This document shows, one piece after another, positions 8,864-16,938 of a stretch of DNA of 54,199 bases. The number at the start of each line of letters is the position of its first letter. Positions within the stretch are counted from its first letter, which is position 1. The notes under the pieces are model-generated. The model worked only from the letters and a program-made list of their open reading frames with translations. It was not told where the DNA came from and made no database searches. The DNA lies in contig JAGDZK010000021.1 in the NCBI GenBank assembly GCA_049115935.1, forward strand, positions 1 to 54,199, read 5' to 3'. The position numbers were made by a program, and so were the translations under genes. The DNA comes from Bermanella sp049115935. GTDB taxonomy: Bacteria; Pseudomonadota; Gammaproteobacteria; Pseudomonadales; Oceanobacteraceae.

Positions 8864-9174
8864 ACTGAATTCCCAAATCTGTCTTATAAAATATATCGAT
8901 GTTTATTGCATGAAGGGCTAAACCCTTACTGCTAATTTTTGTGGGCATGTGAATGATGGACATTCACGAGGTATTTGCCCTTACCAGCCACAGGAAACAT
9001 CACTGAAACTGGAGATTGACCTCTATCAGGGCTGAGCCCTAGTCATTCTCATAGAAAGGCAAAACCCGCCTCAATATAATCTGATCCACTGAAAGGCGAG
9101 CATTATACCCATTTTGCACGAAATTCCGACATCTTGTGTGGCCCTGCTATGCTTTATTTATACAAGGAGATGCC
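8864..9174. other. Intergenic region between aspS and the HPt/HD-GYP gene
   Basis: This 311-base gap between divergent genes holds no credible reading frame. It contains three small inverted repeats: AAGGG/CCCTT at 8913-8927, the nested hairpin at 8943-8980, and AGGGCTGAGCCCT at 9029-9041. All would be transcribed in a long aspS leader. No clear -35/-10 pair was recognised. Confidence 0.5.
8943..8980 (-). repeat. Nested inverted repeat in the aspS leader
   Basis: GTGAATG (8949-8955) pairs with CATTCAC (8961-8967) around a 5-base loop, inside an outer GGGCA/TGCCC pair. It is not followed by a T-run, so it is not a standard terminator. It could be an RNA leader structure or a protein site. Confidence 0.4.
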
Positions 9175-10281
9175 ATGGCAAACCCACAAATTGAGAATTT
9201 TGACGCCGATCTCATCAACGACCTAAAAGATGAGCTGGAAGAAAAGCGTCAAGGGTGCAACGATCATCTACTCAATCTAGAGGGTAACCCAGGTGATATA
9301 AGCACCATTAACCTGCTGTTTCGTGATGTTCACACCGTAAAAGGTGATTTGGGGATTATGGGGATTAGCCAGTATTTGCCTCTGCTTCAAGGCATTGAAG
9401 ACGTTCTCGACACCCTACGAAAAGAACAAAATCATTACACACCGGCATTAGGTGACGTATTACTGCTTAGTCTGGACACCACCTTTAACGAACTGGACAA
9501 GTTCATTAATGGCATCGATGACTTCGACCAAGACGAATATGGTGAGATTGCCCAGCTTATTACCGAGCTGGCCACCCTACCCGGTCATGATTATGAACAG
9601 CAAATTTTAAGCGTCTTACAACATTTAGCACCTGAAACTGCCACGCAAGAGACGGCTAAAACAAAAGATAGCCCACTGACCCTCAATGAAGACGAAATCA
9701 ACGAAGAAGTAGCCTTTTTTCTGCAAATCAGTTTATTAGTCGACCAAAGAAGCCCCCACGGGCCAGGGCGCACTGAGCGCATGTTTGAATTAGCGATGAA
9801 CATGAATCAATTAGCCGGCAACCCCATCGAAACAAGTCAGCTACAGACCGCCCTTTATTTACATGACCTTGCCATGGCGTTTTTCCCCAAGGGTATGGCC
9901 AAACAGTCAGCGTCACTGAGTGAACACGACTGGCAATGGGTCAAAGGTCATGTGAAATTGGTTCACCAATTGATCAGTGGATTTGATATTTGGCAACCCG
10001 CTGCTGAAATTATTCTGCACCATCATGAGCGTTTAAACGGCAGCGGTTATCCCGACGGCTTAAAAGAAAACGCTATTTCTGAAGGCGCAAAATTACTAGC
10101 CATCGTCGACACATTTGAAGCCATTACTCAAACCCGCCCCTACCAGCAAAGTCACCAAAGACCGATGATTCGCGCCATTATGGAAATAAACCAGCAAGCC
10201 GGTTCCCTGTTTTGTCCTATCTGGGTAGAGCATTTTAATCAAGCGGTGAAACGACTTCACATAAAAAAAGCTAAAAAATAG
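9175..10281 (+). CDS. HPt domain fused to an HD-GYP domain (signalling protein)
   Basis: The N-terminal domain (about 10-110) is a histidine phosphotransfer module with the acceptor histidine in VHTVKGDLGIMG (His53, Lys56, Gly57). The second half (about 195-365) is an HD-GYP domain. Its metal-binding set is intact: HD in LYLHDLAM (His230, Asp231), His259 in KGHVKLV, HHHER with GSGYP (282-293), and Asp312 in VDTFEAI. Intact HD-GYP domains typically hydrolyse cyclic di-GMP. The open frame begins at a GTG at 9136, but the ATG at 9175 has AAGGAG five bases upstream, giving 368 residues. No receiver domain is present and no kinase gene is adjacent, so the phosphodonor is unknown. Confidence 0.88.
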   Translation: MANPQIENFDADLINDLKDELEEKRQGCNDHLLNLEGNPGDISTINLLFRDVHTVKGDLGIMGISQYLPLLQGIEDVLDTLRKEQNHYTPALGDVLLLSLDTTFNELDKFINGIDDFDQDEYGEIAQLITELATLPGHDYEQQILSVLQHLAPETATQETAKTKDSPLTLNEDEINEEVAFFLQISLLVDQRSPHGPGRTERMFELAMNMNQLAGNPIETSQLQTALYLHDLAMAFFPKGMAKQSASLSEHDWQWVKGHVKLVHQLISGFDIWQPAAEIILHHHERLNGSGYPDGLKENAISEGAKLLAIVDTFEAITQTRPYQQSHQRPMIRAIMEINQQAGSLFCPIWVEHFNQAVKRLHIKKAKK

Positions 10282-10300
10282 GGTTTTTTTACTTTTTTAC

Positions 10301-10330
10301 TTGCTTGCCTCTCTTAGTTGTTTGTATATT
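10301..10330 (+). promoter_or_regulatory. Candidate sigma-70 promoter for the HU-like gene
   Basis: TTGCTT (10301-10306) and TATATT (10325-10330) are separated by 18 bases. They lie 38 bases before the ATG at 10368, after the end of the preceding gene and a T-rich stretch. Confidence 0.4.
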
Positions 10331-10367
10331 CCTTTATCGAAAACACGACAACAACAAGGACATCGCT

Positions 10368-10796
10368 ATGGCAGCTAAAAAAACAGCAAAAAAAGCAGCA
10401 GTTAAAAAGCCAGTGGCTAAAAAAGCAGCCGCTAAAAAAGCACCTGCAAAAGCCGCAGCTAAGACACCAGCAAAGAAAATGACTGCCGTTGCAGAACGTT
10501 ACAACAAAACTCAAATTCTAACTGAAATTGCTGATAACACTGAGCTGACCAAAAAACAGGTTCAAGCCGTGTTAGATAACCTAGGTGACGTAATCGAACG
10601 CCACGTTAAAAAGCGTGCAGTTGGTGAGTTTGTTCTTCCTGGCTTACTTAAAATTCAAGCCGTTAAAAAACCAGCGAAAAAAGCCCGTAAAGGTATCAAC
10701 CCTTTCACTGGCGAAGAAACTGTTTTCAAAGCGAAACCGGCCTCTATTGCCGTTAAAATTCGCCCACTGAAAAAACTAAAAGAAATGGCTGAGTAA
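10368..10796 (+). CDS. HU/IHF-family DNA-binding protein with a lysine/alanine-rich N-terminal tail
   Basis: The first 40 residues are a tail of alternating Lys, Ala and Pro (repeats of KKAA/AKKAP) like eukaryotic and bacterial H1-type tails. Residues about 45-140 form an HU/IHF-like domain: YNKTQILTEIADNTELTKKQVQAVL, then GEFVLPGLLKIQAVKKPAKK, GINPFTGEETVFKAKPAS and VKIRPLKKLKEM. The GINPFTGE-type segment is the DNA-contacting arm seen in HU proteins. The ATG at 10368 has AAGGA upstream. The 142-residue product is expected to bind DNA nonspecifically and compact or bend it. It is monocistronic, with its own likely promoter and a strong terminator. Confidence 0.9.
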   Translation: MAAKKTAKKAAVKKPVAKKAAAKKAPAKAAAKTPAKKMTAVAERYNKTQILTEIADNTELTKKQVQAVLDNLGDVIERHVKKRAVGEFVLPGLLKIQAVKKPAKKARKGINPFTGEETVFKAKPASIAVKIRPLKKLKEMAE

Positions 10797-10808
10797 GCGT
10801 TCTCTTTT

Positions 10809-10841
10809 AAAAAAGGGCCAAACACCGTTTGGCCCTTTTTT
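10809..10841 (+). terminator. Intrinsic terminator after the HU-like gene
   Basis: A 15-base-pair stem (GGGCCAAAC pairing with GTTTGGCCC, extended by A/T pairs) with a 3-base loop, followed by a run of eight T. It is also A-rich on the left, so it could act on the other strand. Confidence 0.9.
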
Positions 10842-10873
10842 TTGCCTGTCACTTTCTCACAATAAGCGTACCT

Positions 10874-11629
10874 ATGGTATTGACCCGTTATTTACTGCAG
10901 TTAAGTTGGTACCTACTTACCCCAGTTTTTTTACTGTGCATTCCTCAAGCGCTTTATGTCAAGCGCACCGCCGTGCGACTGCCAGAAGCAAAAGGTCAAA
11001 AAACAGAAAACTTCGGCTCACATGGCAAACCCTTAACATTTCTACATTTTGGTGAGTCAACCGTAGCAGGCGTAGGGGTAAAAACATTCAAGCAAGGTTT
11101 CAGTGCACAGCTTTGCCAAACATTGAGTGTAGGAATATCCCAGTCATCACCGCAACGGGTTAAATGCTCAATCACCGGGCAAAACGGGATACGCTTTCAA
11201 GCATTGAACGACCTAATAGCCCAACACAATGAAACCGCGGACTTTGCCATCATTACCATGGGGGTCAACGACACCACTGGGCTAACGGATGTGAAATACT
11301 GGCAGGAAGAAATTTACCGCAGCATTGAGCTGTTAAATAAAAAAGGCATCACGCAAATATTTTTCACACAAGTTCCCCCTATGGTGCAATTCCCTGCACT
11401 GCCTGCACCATTAAAGTATTTTCTGGGGTTACGTGCCCACATCTTAAACACTGAGTTACGACGAATATGCAAACAAACCCATGATTGTACGTATGTAGGC
11501 AGCAAACTACTGGTTGAAAAAGAGATGATGGCAGAAGATGGGTATCACCCCAGCGAGAAAGGCTATCACGCTTGGGCAGAACAAATAACGCCGCAAATAC
11601 TGAGGCATTTACGGCGTAAAATAGATTAA
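10874..11629 (+). CDS. Membrane-anchored SGNH/GDSL-family hydrolase
   Basis: From the ATG at 10874 the protein has 251 residues. Residues 5-28 are a hydrophobic anchor or uncleaved signal (LLQLSWYLLTPVFLLCIPQAL). The SGNH blocks are present. Block I is FLHFGESTVAG (GES instead of GDS; nucleophile Ser62), block III is ITMGVNDTTG (Asn132), and block V is EDGYHPSEKGY (Asp222, His225). The family contains esterases, lipases and acetyl hydrolases; the substrate cannot be told from sequence. The open frame continues upstream into the terminator at 10809-10841, so the longer start at 10829 is unlikely. It ends 12 bases from the convergent HIT gene. Confidence 0.85.
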   Translation: MVLTRYLLQLSWYLLTPVFLLCIPQALYVKRTAVRLPEAKGQKTENFGSHGKPLTFLHFGESTVAGVGVKTFKQGFSAQLCQTLSVGISQSSPQRVKCSITGQNGIRFQALNDLIAQHNETADFAIITMGVNDTTGLTDVKYWQEEIYRSIELLNKKGITQIFFTQVPPMVQFPALPAPLKYFLGLRAHILNTELRRICKQTHDCTYVGSKLLVEKEMMAEDGYHPSEKGYHAWAEQITPQILRHLRRKID

Positions 11630-11641
11630 ACAAGTGGCAAT

Positions 11642-12088
11642 TTAGTAAAGTGAATCGCCATCGCTATCAGATGGTAAAACAAACTTATCACTGAATAAAA
11701 GCGTTAGCTCGTCCACCATTTTTTGTAGGTCATCTTTGCTGTATGGCACAGCATCAATAGCACCCCAAATGGGTTTTGGCCAACAAGGGTCTGTTTTCTT
11801 ACGCACAACATGGTGGATATGCAGTTGAGGCACCACATTACCAAGCGCCGCAATGTTCATGCTATCGGCTTCAAAGTAATCATCTAAACGCTGACTGACA
11901 TAGGCGGACTCATCAGATTGCAGGTAGCGCTCTTCGGTTGATAATTGATATAACTCACTGGTGGTACTGCGGCGAGGCACCAAAATCACCCAAGGGAATT
12001 GCGAGTCGTTCATTAATAATACATCGCAAAGCTTAAACTGGCCTAAACGCACAGTATCTTGTTGAAGCTGTTCATCTAATTTGTACAT
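11642..12088 (-). CDS. HIT-family (histidine triad) protein
   Basis: The 148-residue protein belongs to the histidine-triad superfamily of nucleotide hydrolases and transferases. The motif is VVPQLHIHHVVRKK, followed by TDPCWPKPIWGA. The second and third histidines of the HxHxH triad are present, but the first position is Gln. This matches a recognised HIT subgroup with a PQLH motif rather than the HINT type. N-terminal features LCDVLLMNDSQFPWVILVPRR are typical of the fold. AAGGAG lies 8 bases before the ATG at 12088. The substrate is unknown, probably a nucleoside polyphosphate or nucleotidyl conjugate. Confidence 0.88.
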   Translation of the reverse strand: MYKLDEQLQQDTVRLGQFKLCDVLLMNDSQFPWVILVPRRSTTSELYQLSTEERYLQSDESAYVSQRLDDYFEADSMNIAALGNVVPQLHIHHVVRKKTDPCWPKPIWGAIDAVPYSKDDLQKMVDELTLLFSDKFVLPSDSDGDSLY

Positions 12089-12138
12089 AATGTTGCTCCT
12101 TAAAACTTATGGCTATTTAACCAATAAGGGCCTTAAAC

Positions 12139-13272
12139 ATGCAATGGCTAAATTCAATTGATCAAGCCCCCGCGCGTCTTTGGCAAGGCTCATATCCCTT
12201 TATACAGCCAAATTTTATACGATCATTGACCGTTGGTGGTTCAATTGATCAACAAACCGGCTGGCAAGGGCATTTTTTATACAGCGAGCAAGAATCCTGC
12301 CTGTTACCCAGTTTTATAAAGCAGCATTCTTATGGCGAATACGTCTTTGACTGGGCCTGGGCTGAAGCCTATCAGCAACATGGACTCAGTTATTACCCTA
12401 AATTAATTATAGCGGCCCCTTTCACCCCCGCTACTGGCCCAAGAATCATTTGCCCCGATCAATCACGTTTATCTGGTCAGCAACTCAGTCAAGGGATACA
12501 TGACCATTGCGCAGAGCAAAACTTAAGCGGGGCTCATATCTTATTTTGTAACCAACAAGAACGCGCCTTATTAAAAGACCATAATTGGCATGAACGCAAA
12601 AGTGTCCAGTTTCATTGGTTTAACCATGATTATGAGAATTTTGATGATTTTTTATCTCGATTTAAATCCCGCAAGCGCAAAGCGGTGATAAAAGAACGAG
12701 CATCAATGAAGCAAAATAGGATCGACATAAAATGGTTCAGTGCAAATGAAATGACAGATGAGCTTTGGTCTTTTTTTTATCAATGCTATCGATCCACTTA
12801 TGCCATGCGTGGCATGCAGGGTTACCTAAGTTTGAAAACATTTCATGAATTGGCGCGCAGCATGCCGGAGCAAATCAATATCGTAGTGGCATTTCATCAA
12901 ACAAAGCCCATTGGCTGTGCATTGTATTTTGAAGATGATCAAAACCTGTATGGCCGATACTGGGGCGCCATTGCTGATGTGCCCAATTTACATTTTGAAT
13001 TATGCTATTACCAAGGGATCGAATACTGCATCAGAAAAGGGCTAAAGCACTTTGATCCAGGGACTCAAGGTGAGCACAAAATAAGTCGAGGCTTTGAGCC
13101 TATTTACACAAGTTCATTGCACCACTTACAACATGAAGGTTTTCATAATGCCGTCGGAGACTTTGTCGAAGAAGAATCTAAGTCACTGAGCTTTTACAAG
13201 CAGGACTGCTATGAGCATTTACCCTTCAATGAGCAATATATGCCACCGATAAGAAAGGCACCGTGCTTATAA
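12139..13272 (+). CDS. FemAB-like GNAT-fold acyltransferase (COG3146/DUF482 type)
   Basis: The 377 residues match the family formerly called DUF482 (peptidoglycan biosynthesis/recognition, FemAB-like). The N-terminal part has FLYSEQESCLLPSFIKQHSYGEYVFDWAWAEAY and YYPKLIIAAPFTPATGPRI. The middle has FLSRFKSRKRKAVIKERASM, and the C-terminal half has a second acetyltransferase-like fold (GCALYFEDDQNLYGRYWGA, FDPGTQGEHKISRGF). Family members are inferred to transfer amino-acyl or acyl groups; no substrate is established. AAGGG lies before the ATG. It diverges from the HIT gene by 50 bases. Confidence 0.85.
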   Translation: MQWLNSIDQAPARLWQGSYPFIQPNFIRSLTVGGSIDQQTGWQGHFLYSEQESCLLPSFIKQHSYGEYVFDWAWAEAYQQHGLSYYPKLIIAAPFTPATGPRIICPDQSRLSGQQLSQGIHDHCAEQNLSGAHILFCNQQERALLKDHNWHERKSVQFHWFNHDYENFDDFLSRFKSRKRKAVIKERASMKQNRIDIKWFSANEMTDELWSFFYQCYRSTYAMRGMQGYLSLKTFHELARSMPEQINIVVAFHQTKPIGCALYFEDDQNLYGRYWGAIADVPNLHFELCYYQGIEYCIRKGLKHFDPGTQGEHKISRGFEPIYTSSLHHLQHEGFHNAVGDFVEEESKSLSFYKQDCYEHLPFNEQYMPPIRKAPCL

Positions 13273-13323
13273 ACGCACTGATCTTTATTAGTATGAAATA
13301 CTATTCATTCAAACTATCAGCCT

Positions 13324-14823
13324 CTAGGCATCCCAGCGAGTAATAAAATCCGCACACACTTGCTCTGGGTTATCTGCTTCAGTAATGGCGCTGATCATAG
13401 CGATGGCATCAACACCCTGGGCTTTTACTTTCTCAAAACGCTCTTCATTAATACCACCAATGGCCACCAATGGAAAATCCGTCAACTGTACTCGCCAATA
13501 TGCCAACCCATTAGCCCCTTTTGGTACCCAAGGCATATCTTTCGTTTGAGTGGCGTAAACTGGGCCGAATGCGATGTAGGAGGGTTTAATAGTTTTCGCG
13601 CGAGCCACCTCATAAAAACAATGACTACTTAAACCCAAGCGTAAACCTGCATTGGCAATGGCGGCTAAATCGGCGGCGTCTATGTCTTCTTGGCCAAGGT
13701 GGACACCGTAAGCGCCACACACAATAGCCAACTGCCAATGGTCGTTAATATATAACTGACAGCCAAATTCATTGGCCAGCTTCACACACTGCATGATTTC
13801 ATTTTTTAAACACTCACCACTTAAATCTTTCACCCGTAGCTGAATCACCTTAACACCTAAAGGTAATAGCCGTGCAAGCCATGAAGCACGGTCCACTATA
13901 GGGTATAAACCAAGCTCTGTTGAGCAGGGTAAAAACTGAAGATTGTTTTGCTTATCACTCACATACACTCGGGGTAATTGAGTATTCTGAAAGTGCTGTG
14001 GTTTGGTCTGATTAAAATCAACAAAGCCCAAGGTACCGGTTTTTTCATCAATCGAAAATGGATGTTGCCAACCCCCATGCATTTGCATTTTAGCAATGAC
14101 CATCGCATCGGAAATGGAATGACCTAAGGCAATGGCGCCGGCGATCAAAGATGCCATGGCACAACCGGTCCCCCGGTTAAAACCATGTTGAAATTCGTCA
14201 TGCTCTAAATAAAAATAACGCTCGCTATCACAATATACATCTTGAGCTTTATATTTGCCGTGGCCACCTTTGAGCAACACGGCACTGTTTGTAGATTGGT
14301 GTAGTAATTTTGCCAAGGCTAAAGAATCATCCATGTACGATACTGAATCATCAAACAAGGTTATTAAAATGTTTGCTTCTTCTACATTAGGTGTAACCAC
14401 ATGAACATGCTGGATTAAAAAACGTAACGCACTTAAGCGAGATTGAGAGTATTTATTTTGATCACTACTCGCACCCAATACGGGGTCTAAAATAATCGTT
14501 TTATTTGAAAATATCGGGTGATTAACCAAGGCTTGAGCTTGCTCAATATCATGAATCAAACCAATTTTAATTACGCTGAATAGGTCTTGCTGATAAAGCG
14601 CGTCTAGCTGAGAAATAAAAACATCGAGATTAACGGGGTTTAATGAAAAAAAATCTGTTTGGTTTTGCGCTGTGTTAGCCGTAATACAACTGCCACAATG
14701 CACACCCAATGAGGTTAACGCACGCTGGTCCATGGCGATACCAGCCATACCTAACGGGTCATGGGCTGATATGGATAATACAGCGGTTTTAATTTCAACA
14801 TCGATATTGGGCATATTAGTCAT
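13324..14823 (-). CDS. thiDE: Fused HMP-phosphate kinase / thiamine-phosphate synthase (ThiD-ThiE)
   Basis: Residues about 10-270 are a ThiD-type kinase making the pyrimidine diphosphate HMP-PP. Residues 295-499 are ThiE, which joins it to the thiazole phosphate. The kinase has ISAHDPLGMAGIAMDQRAL (canonical ThiD has GSDPSGGAG), DPVLGASSD, LLKGGHG and RGTGCAMAS with the conserved Cys. The ThiE half has LYPIVDRASWLARLLPLGV, IQLRVKD, INDHWQLAI, GVHLGQEDI, FGPVYATQTK and VAIGGI, all normal. The N-terminal kinase is noticeably divergent in its substrate loop. Last gene of the thi operon, 14 bases after thiG. The two activities are consecutive, so the fusion may channel HMP-PP. Confidence 0.93.
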   Translation of the reverse strand: MTNMPNIDVEIKTAVLSISAHDPLGMAGIAMDQRALTSLGVHCGSCITANTAQNQTDFFSLNPVNLDVFISQLDALYQQDLFSVIKIGLIHDIEQAQALVNHPIFSNKTIILDPVLGASSDQNKYSQSRLSALRFLIQHVHVVTPNVEEANILITLFDDSVSYMDDSLALAKLLHQSTNSAVLLKGGHGKYKAQDVYCDSERYFYLEHDEFQHGFNRGTGCAMASLIAGAIALGHSISDAMVIAKMQMHGGWQHPFSIDEKTGTLGFVDFNQTKPQHFQNTQLPRVYVSDKQNNLQFLPCSTELGLYPIVDRASWLARLLPLGVKVIQLRVKDLSGECLKNEIMQCVKLANEFGCQLYINDHWQLAIVCGAYGVHLGQEDIDAADLAAIANAGLRLGLSSHCFYEVARAKTIKPSYIAFGPVYATQTKDMPWVPKGANGLAYWRVQLTDFPLVAIGGINEERFEKVKAQGVDAIAMISAITEADNPEQVCADFITRWDA

Positions 14824-14837
14824 GATGAACTTATATT

Positions 14838-15683
14838 TTAATTGTCATTATGCCAAAACGGCATACCTAAAACCGGTGTGCTGGCCACGGCTTTTTGTTG
14901 CTCTTGCATACAGCCTGCCTTGTAGGCTAAACGGCCAGCATCAACCGCCAACTTAAAAGCCTTCGCCATAGCTATACTGTCTTGTGCCTTTGCCACTGCC
15001 GTATTTAATAATACGCCATCAAATCCCATTTCCATGGCTTGCGCTGCATGACTGGGCTTACCCAGACCCGCATCAATAATCATTGGCACATGAGGAAAAC
15101 GGTTTCGAAGCAACGTCAACGCATAGGGGTTCATTAACCCTTTACCTGTCCCTATAGGTGCCCCCCAAGGCATTAAAATATTGCAACCCACTTCTAATAA
15201 TTTTTCGCATAAAATTAAATCGTCAGTGCAATAGGGAAATACTTCAAAGCCTTGTGATACTAACTCCTGCGCTGCCTCAACTAATTGAAACGGATCTGGC
15301 TGTAAGGTGTAATCATCACCAATCACTTCTAACTTCACCCAATTGGTTTTAAATAATTCTCGCGCCATTTGGGCAGTCACTATGGCTTCTTTTGCGCTGA
15401 AACAACCTGCGGTATTGGGTAATAGATAACGCTTTTCTTGGGTAAAGTCTTGCAGAAATTGCCAAAACACAGGATTATCTTGTGCCTCATTATTGGCTAC
15501 ATTTGAGGCGAATTGCCTGCGTAATGACACAGTCACAATTTGCGCAGCCGACTCATGAATACTGGCCTGCATAATACTAGGAGAGTCATACATAGCCGTG
15601 CCGATTAATAATCGGCTATCCAGCTTTTTACCACCAATTTCAAACTCATCTACATTAGTGAGGTTGATATTTTGTGTGTTCAT
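14838..15683 (-). CDS. thiG: Thiazole synthase ThiG
   Basis: Forms the thiazole phosphate ring from deoxyxylulose phosphate, dehydroglycine and ThiS-thiocarboxylate. The 281 residues form a TIM barrel. LDSRLLIGTAMYDSPSIM is at the start, and the Schiff-base lysine is in NWVKLEVIGDD. Phosphate-binding loops are MPWGAPIGTGKG and PMIIDAGLGKPSHAAQAMEMG, followed by DGVLLNTAVAKA. It begins one base after the thiS stop and is followed by thiDE. Confidence 0.97.
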   Translation of the reverse strand: MNTQNINLTNVDEFEIGGKKLDSRLLIGTAMYDSPSIMQASIHESAAQIVTVSLRRQFASNVANNEAQDNPVFWQFLQDFTQEKRYLLPNTAGCFSAKEAIVTAQMARELFKTNWVKLEVIGDDYTLQPDPFQLVEAAQELVSQGFEVFPYCTDDLILCEKLLEVGCNILMPWGAPIGTGKGLMNPYALTLLRNRFPHVPMIIDAGLGKPSHAAQAMEMGFDGVLLNTAVAKAQDSIAMAKAFKLAVDAGRLAYKAGCMQEQQKAVASTPVLGMPFWHNDN

Positions 15684-15896
15684 CTAGCCTCCTACCACTG
15701 CAGTGAGTAATTCAATGTCATCTTCTTTTTGTAATATATAGCCATCGTATTCTTGCCGAGGCACAAGCTGCTGATTCACCGCCACCACACTGCGAGCAAT
15801 TACAACTTCCCAATCATCAAATCGATTTTGTAAGAATGCCAATAAGCTCATGGTTTCGTTTAATTCAACCACTTCCCCGTTGTAACGAATATTCAT
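15684..15896 (-). CDS. thiS: Sulfur carrier protein ThiS
   Basis: A 70-residue ubiquitin-fold carrier, ending in the diagnostic Gly-Gly (LLTAVVGG) that is adenylated and thiocarboxylated. The internal segment SVVAVNQQLVPRQEYDGYIL is typical. It directly abuts thiG and lies 10 bases after thiO. No thiF was seen in the window, so adenylation must use a ThiF or MoeB encoded elsewhere. Confidence 0.95.
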   Translation of the reverse strand: MNIRYNGEVVELNETMSLLAFLQNRFDDWEVVIARSVVAVNQQLVPRQEYDGYILQKEDDIELLTAVVGG

Positions 15897-15906
15897 AACA
15901 AAACCT

Positions 15907-16938
15907 TTAATGAGTCACTAACTGTTGGCCACATGCTTTAGTAAAAAGCTCTGCTGTCAGTGCTTGTTCAACCAGCGCTGGCGTCAATAAATAGCCATGC
16001 CGATATAAACCGTTAATGCGAGTTAAGCCCCCTTTCACATCCACCACGGGTTGATGATCTAACCGGGTTGGGCGCACACCTGTATTCAAAGACACAATGC
16101 GCGCTTCGGCAAAACCCTTGTGCACACTATATGCGGCAGACAATAACTCCAATGCTGAACGCACGCTCATAGGGCCATCATCGGCACTTTCAATTTCGGT
16201 GGCTCCAATTATAAAATGATGATCCTCACGGGGGACAACATACAATTTATACTTGGGATGCATAACACGAATCATGTGCTGAATGTTTACCTCAGGAGCA
16301 TGCAATAAAATACGCTCACCACGAACCCCATATAGATTGACCTCTTGCTTGGCTGCCAAGCCTCGACAATCAAATACCCAGTCAAAATATTCACCATTCA
16401 CATGATGACACGCCACAGAATCAACACGAGATAATCGTAACTCACCTTGGTTTCCAATCACATTATGTAGTGCATTCAGCACTTGATGACTGTCCACTTG
16501 TGCTTCTTGTTTTAAATGCAAAGCGCTGTGAAAATTGATTAACTCTGGTTCAATAATGCGCGGGTCCACCACAGACACACTTTCATTAAAGTTACCCAAC
16601 TTGCGTTGTAAAACATCATGAAATTGCGACAAGCTATTGGCATCTTGTTTATGAGCCAATACCAGGGTGCCGCTATCTCGATAAAAAACTGCATGATTTT
16701 GTTTGGTGAGATGCGAAATGATATTGGGCCACAAAGCTAAACTGCGTAAACCTAATTCATATACATGGGTATTGGCGCTTTCTAATTCAGCCATGGGCGC
16801 CAACATACCTGCCGCCGTGAATGAACAAGACTGCTTACTCATATCCTGTTCAAACACGGTAACATTATGGCCAAGCTGAATGCATTCGTAGGCCATCACA
16901 CTGCCACAAATACCGGCCCCCACCACCGCAATGTTCAT
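15907..16938 (-). CDS. thiO: Glycine oxidase ThiO
   Basis: FAD-dependent amino-acid oxidase of the DAO family, 343 residues. It supplies dehydroglycine for thiazole synthesis in aerobic bacteria that lack ThiH. The dinucleotide motif is AVVGAGICGSVMAYE at the N terminus, followed by FEQD. SFTAAGMLAPMAELESAN carries the substrate-side loop, and the C-terminal GVRPTRLDHQPVVD and GLYRHGYLLTPAL fit the family. It overlaps the thiC stop by four bases. A thiO rather than thiH route indicates an oxygen-using lifestyle. Confidence 0.95.
   Translation of the reverse strand: MNIAVVGAGICGSVMAYECIQLGHNVTVFEQDMSKQSCSFTAAGMLAPMAELESANTHVYELGLRSLALWPNIISHLTKQNHAVFYRDSGTLVLAHKQDANSLSQFHDVLQRKLGNFNESVSVVDPRIIEPELINFHSALHLKQEAQVDSHQVLNALHNVIGNQGELRLSRVDSVACHHVNGEYFDWVFDCRGLAAKQEVNLYGVRGERILLHAPEVNIQHMIRVMHPKYKLYVVPREDHHFIIGATEIESADDGPMSVRSALELLSAAYSVHKGFAEARIVSLNTGVRPTRLDHQPVVDVKGGLTRINGLYRHGYLLTPALVEQALTAELFTKACGQQLVTH

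Noticed and set aside
10829..10873. Longer N terminus for the SGNH hydrolase
   Set aside because: It would start inside the terminator stem of the preceding gene; the ATG at 10874 begins directly before the membrane anchor.
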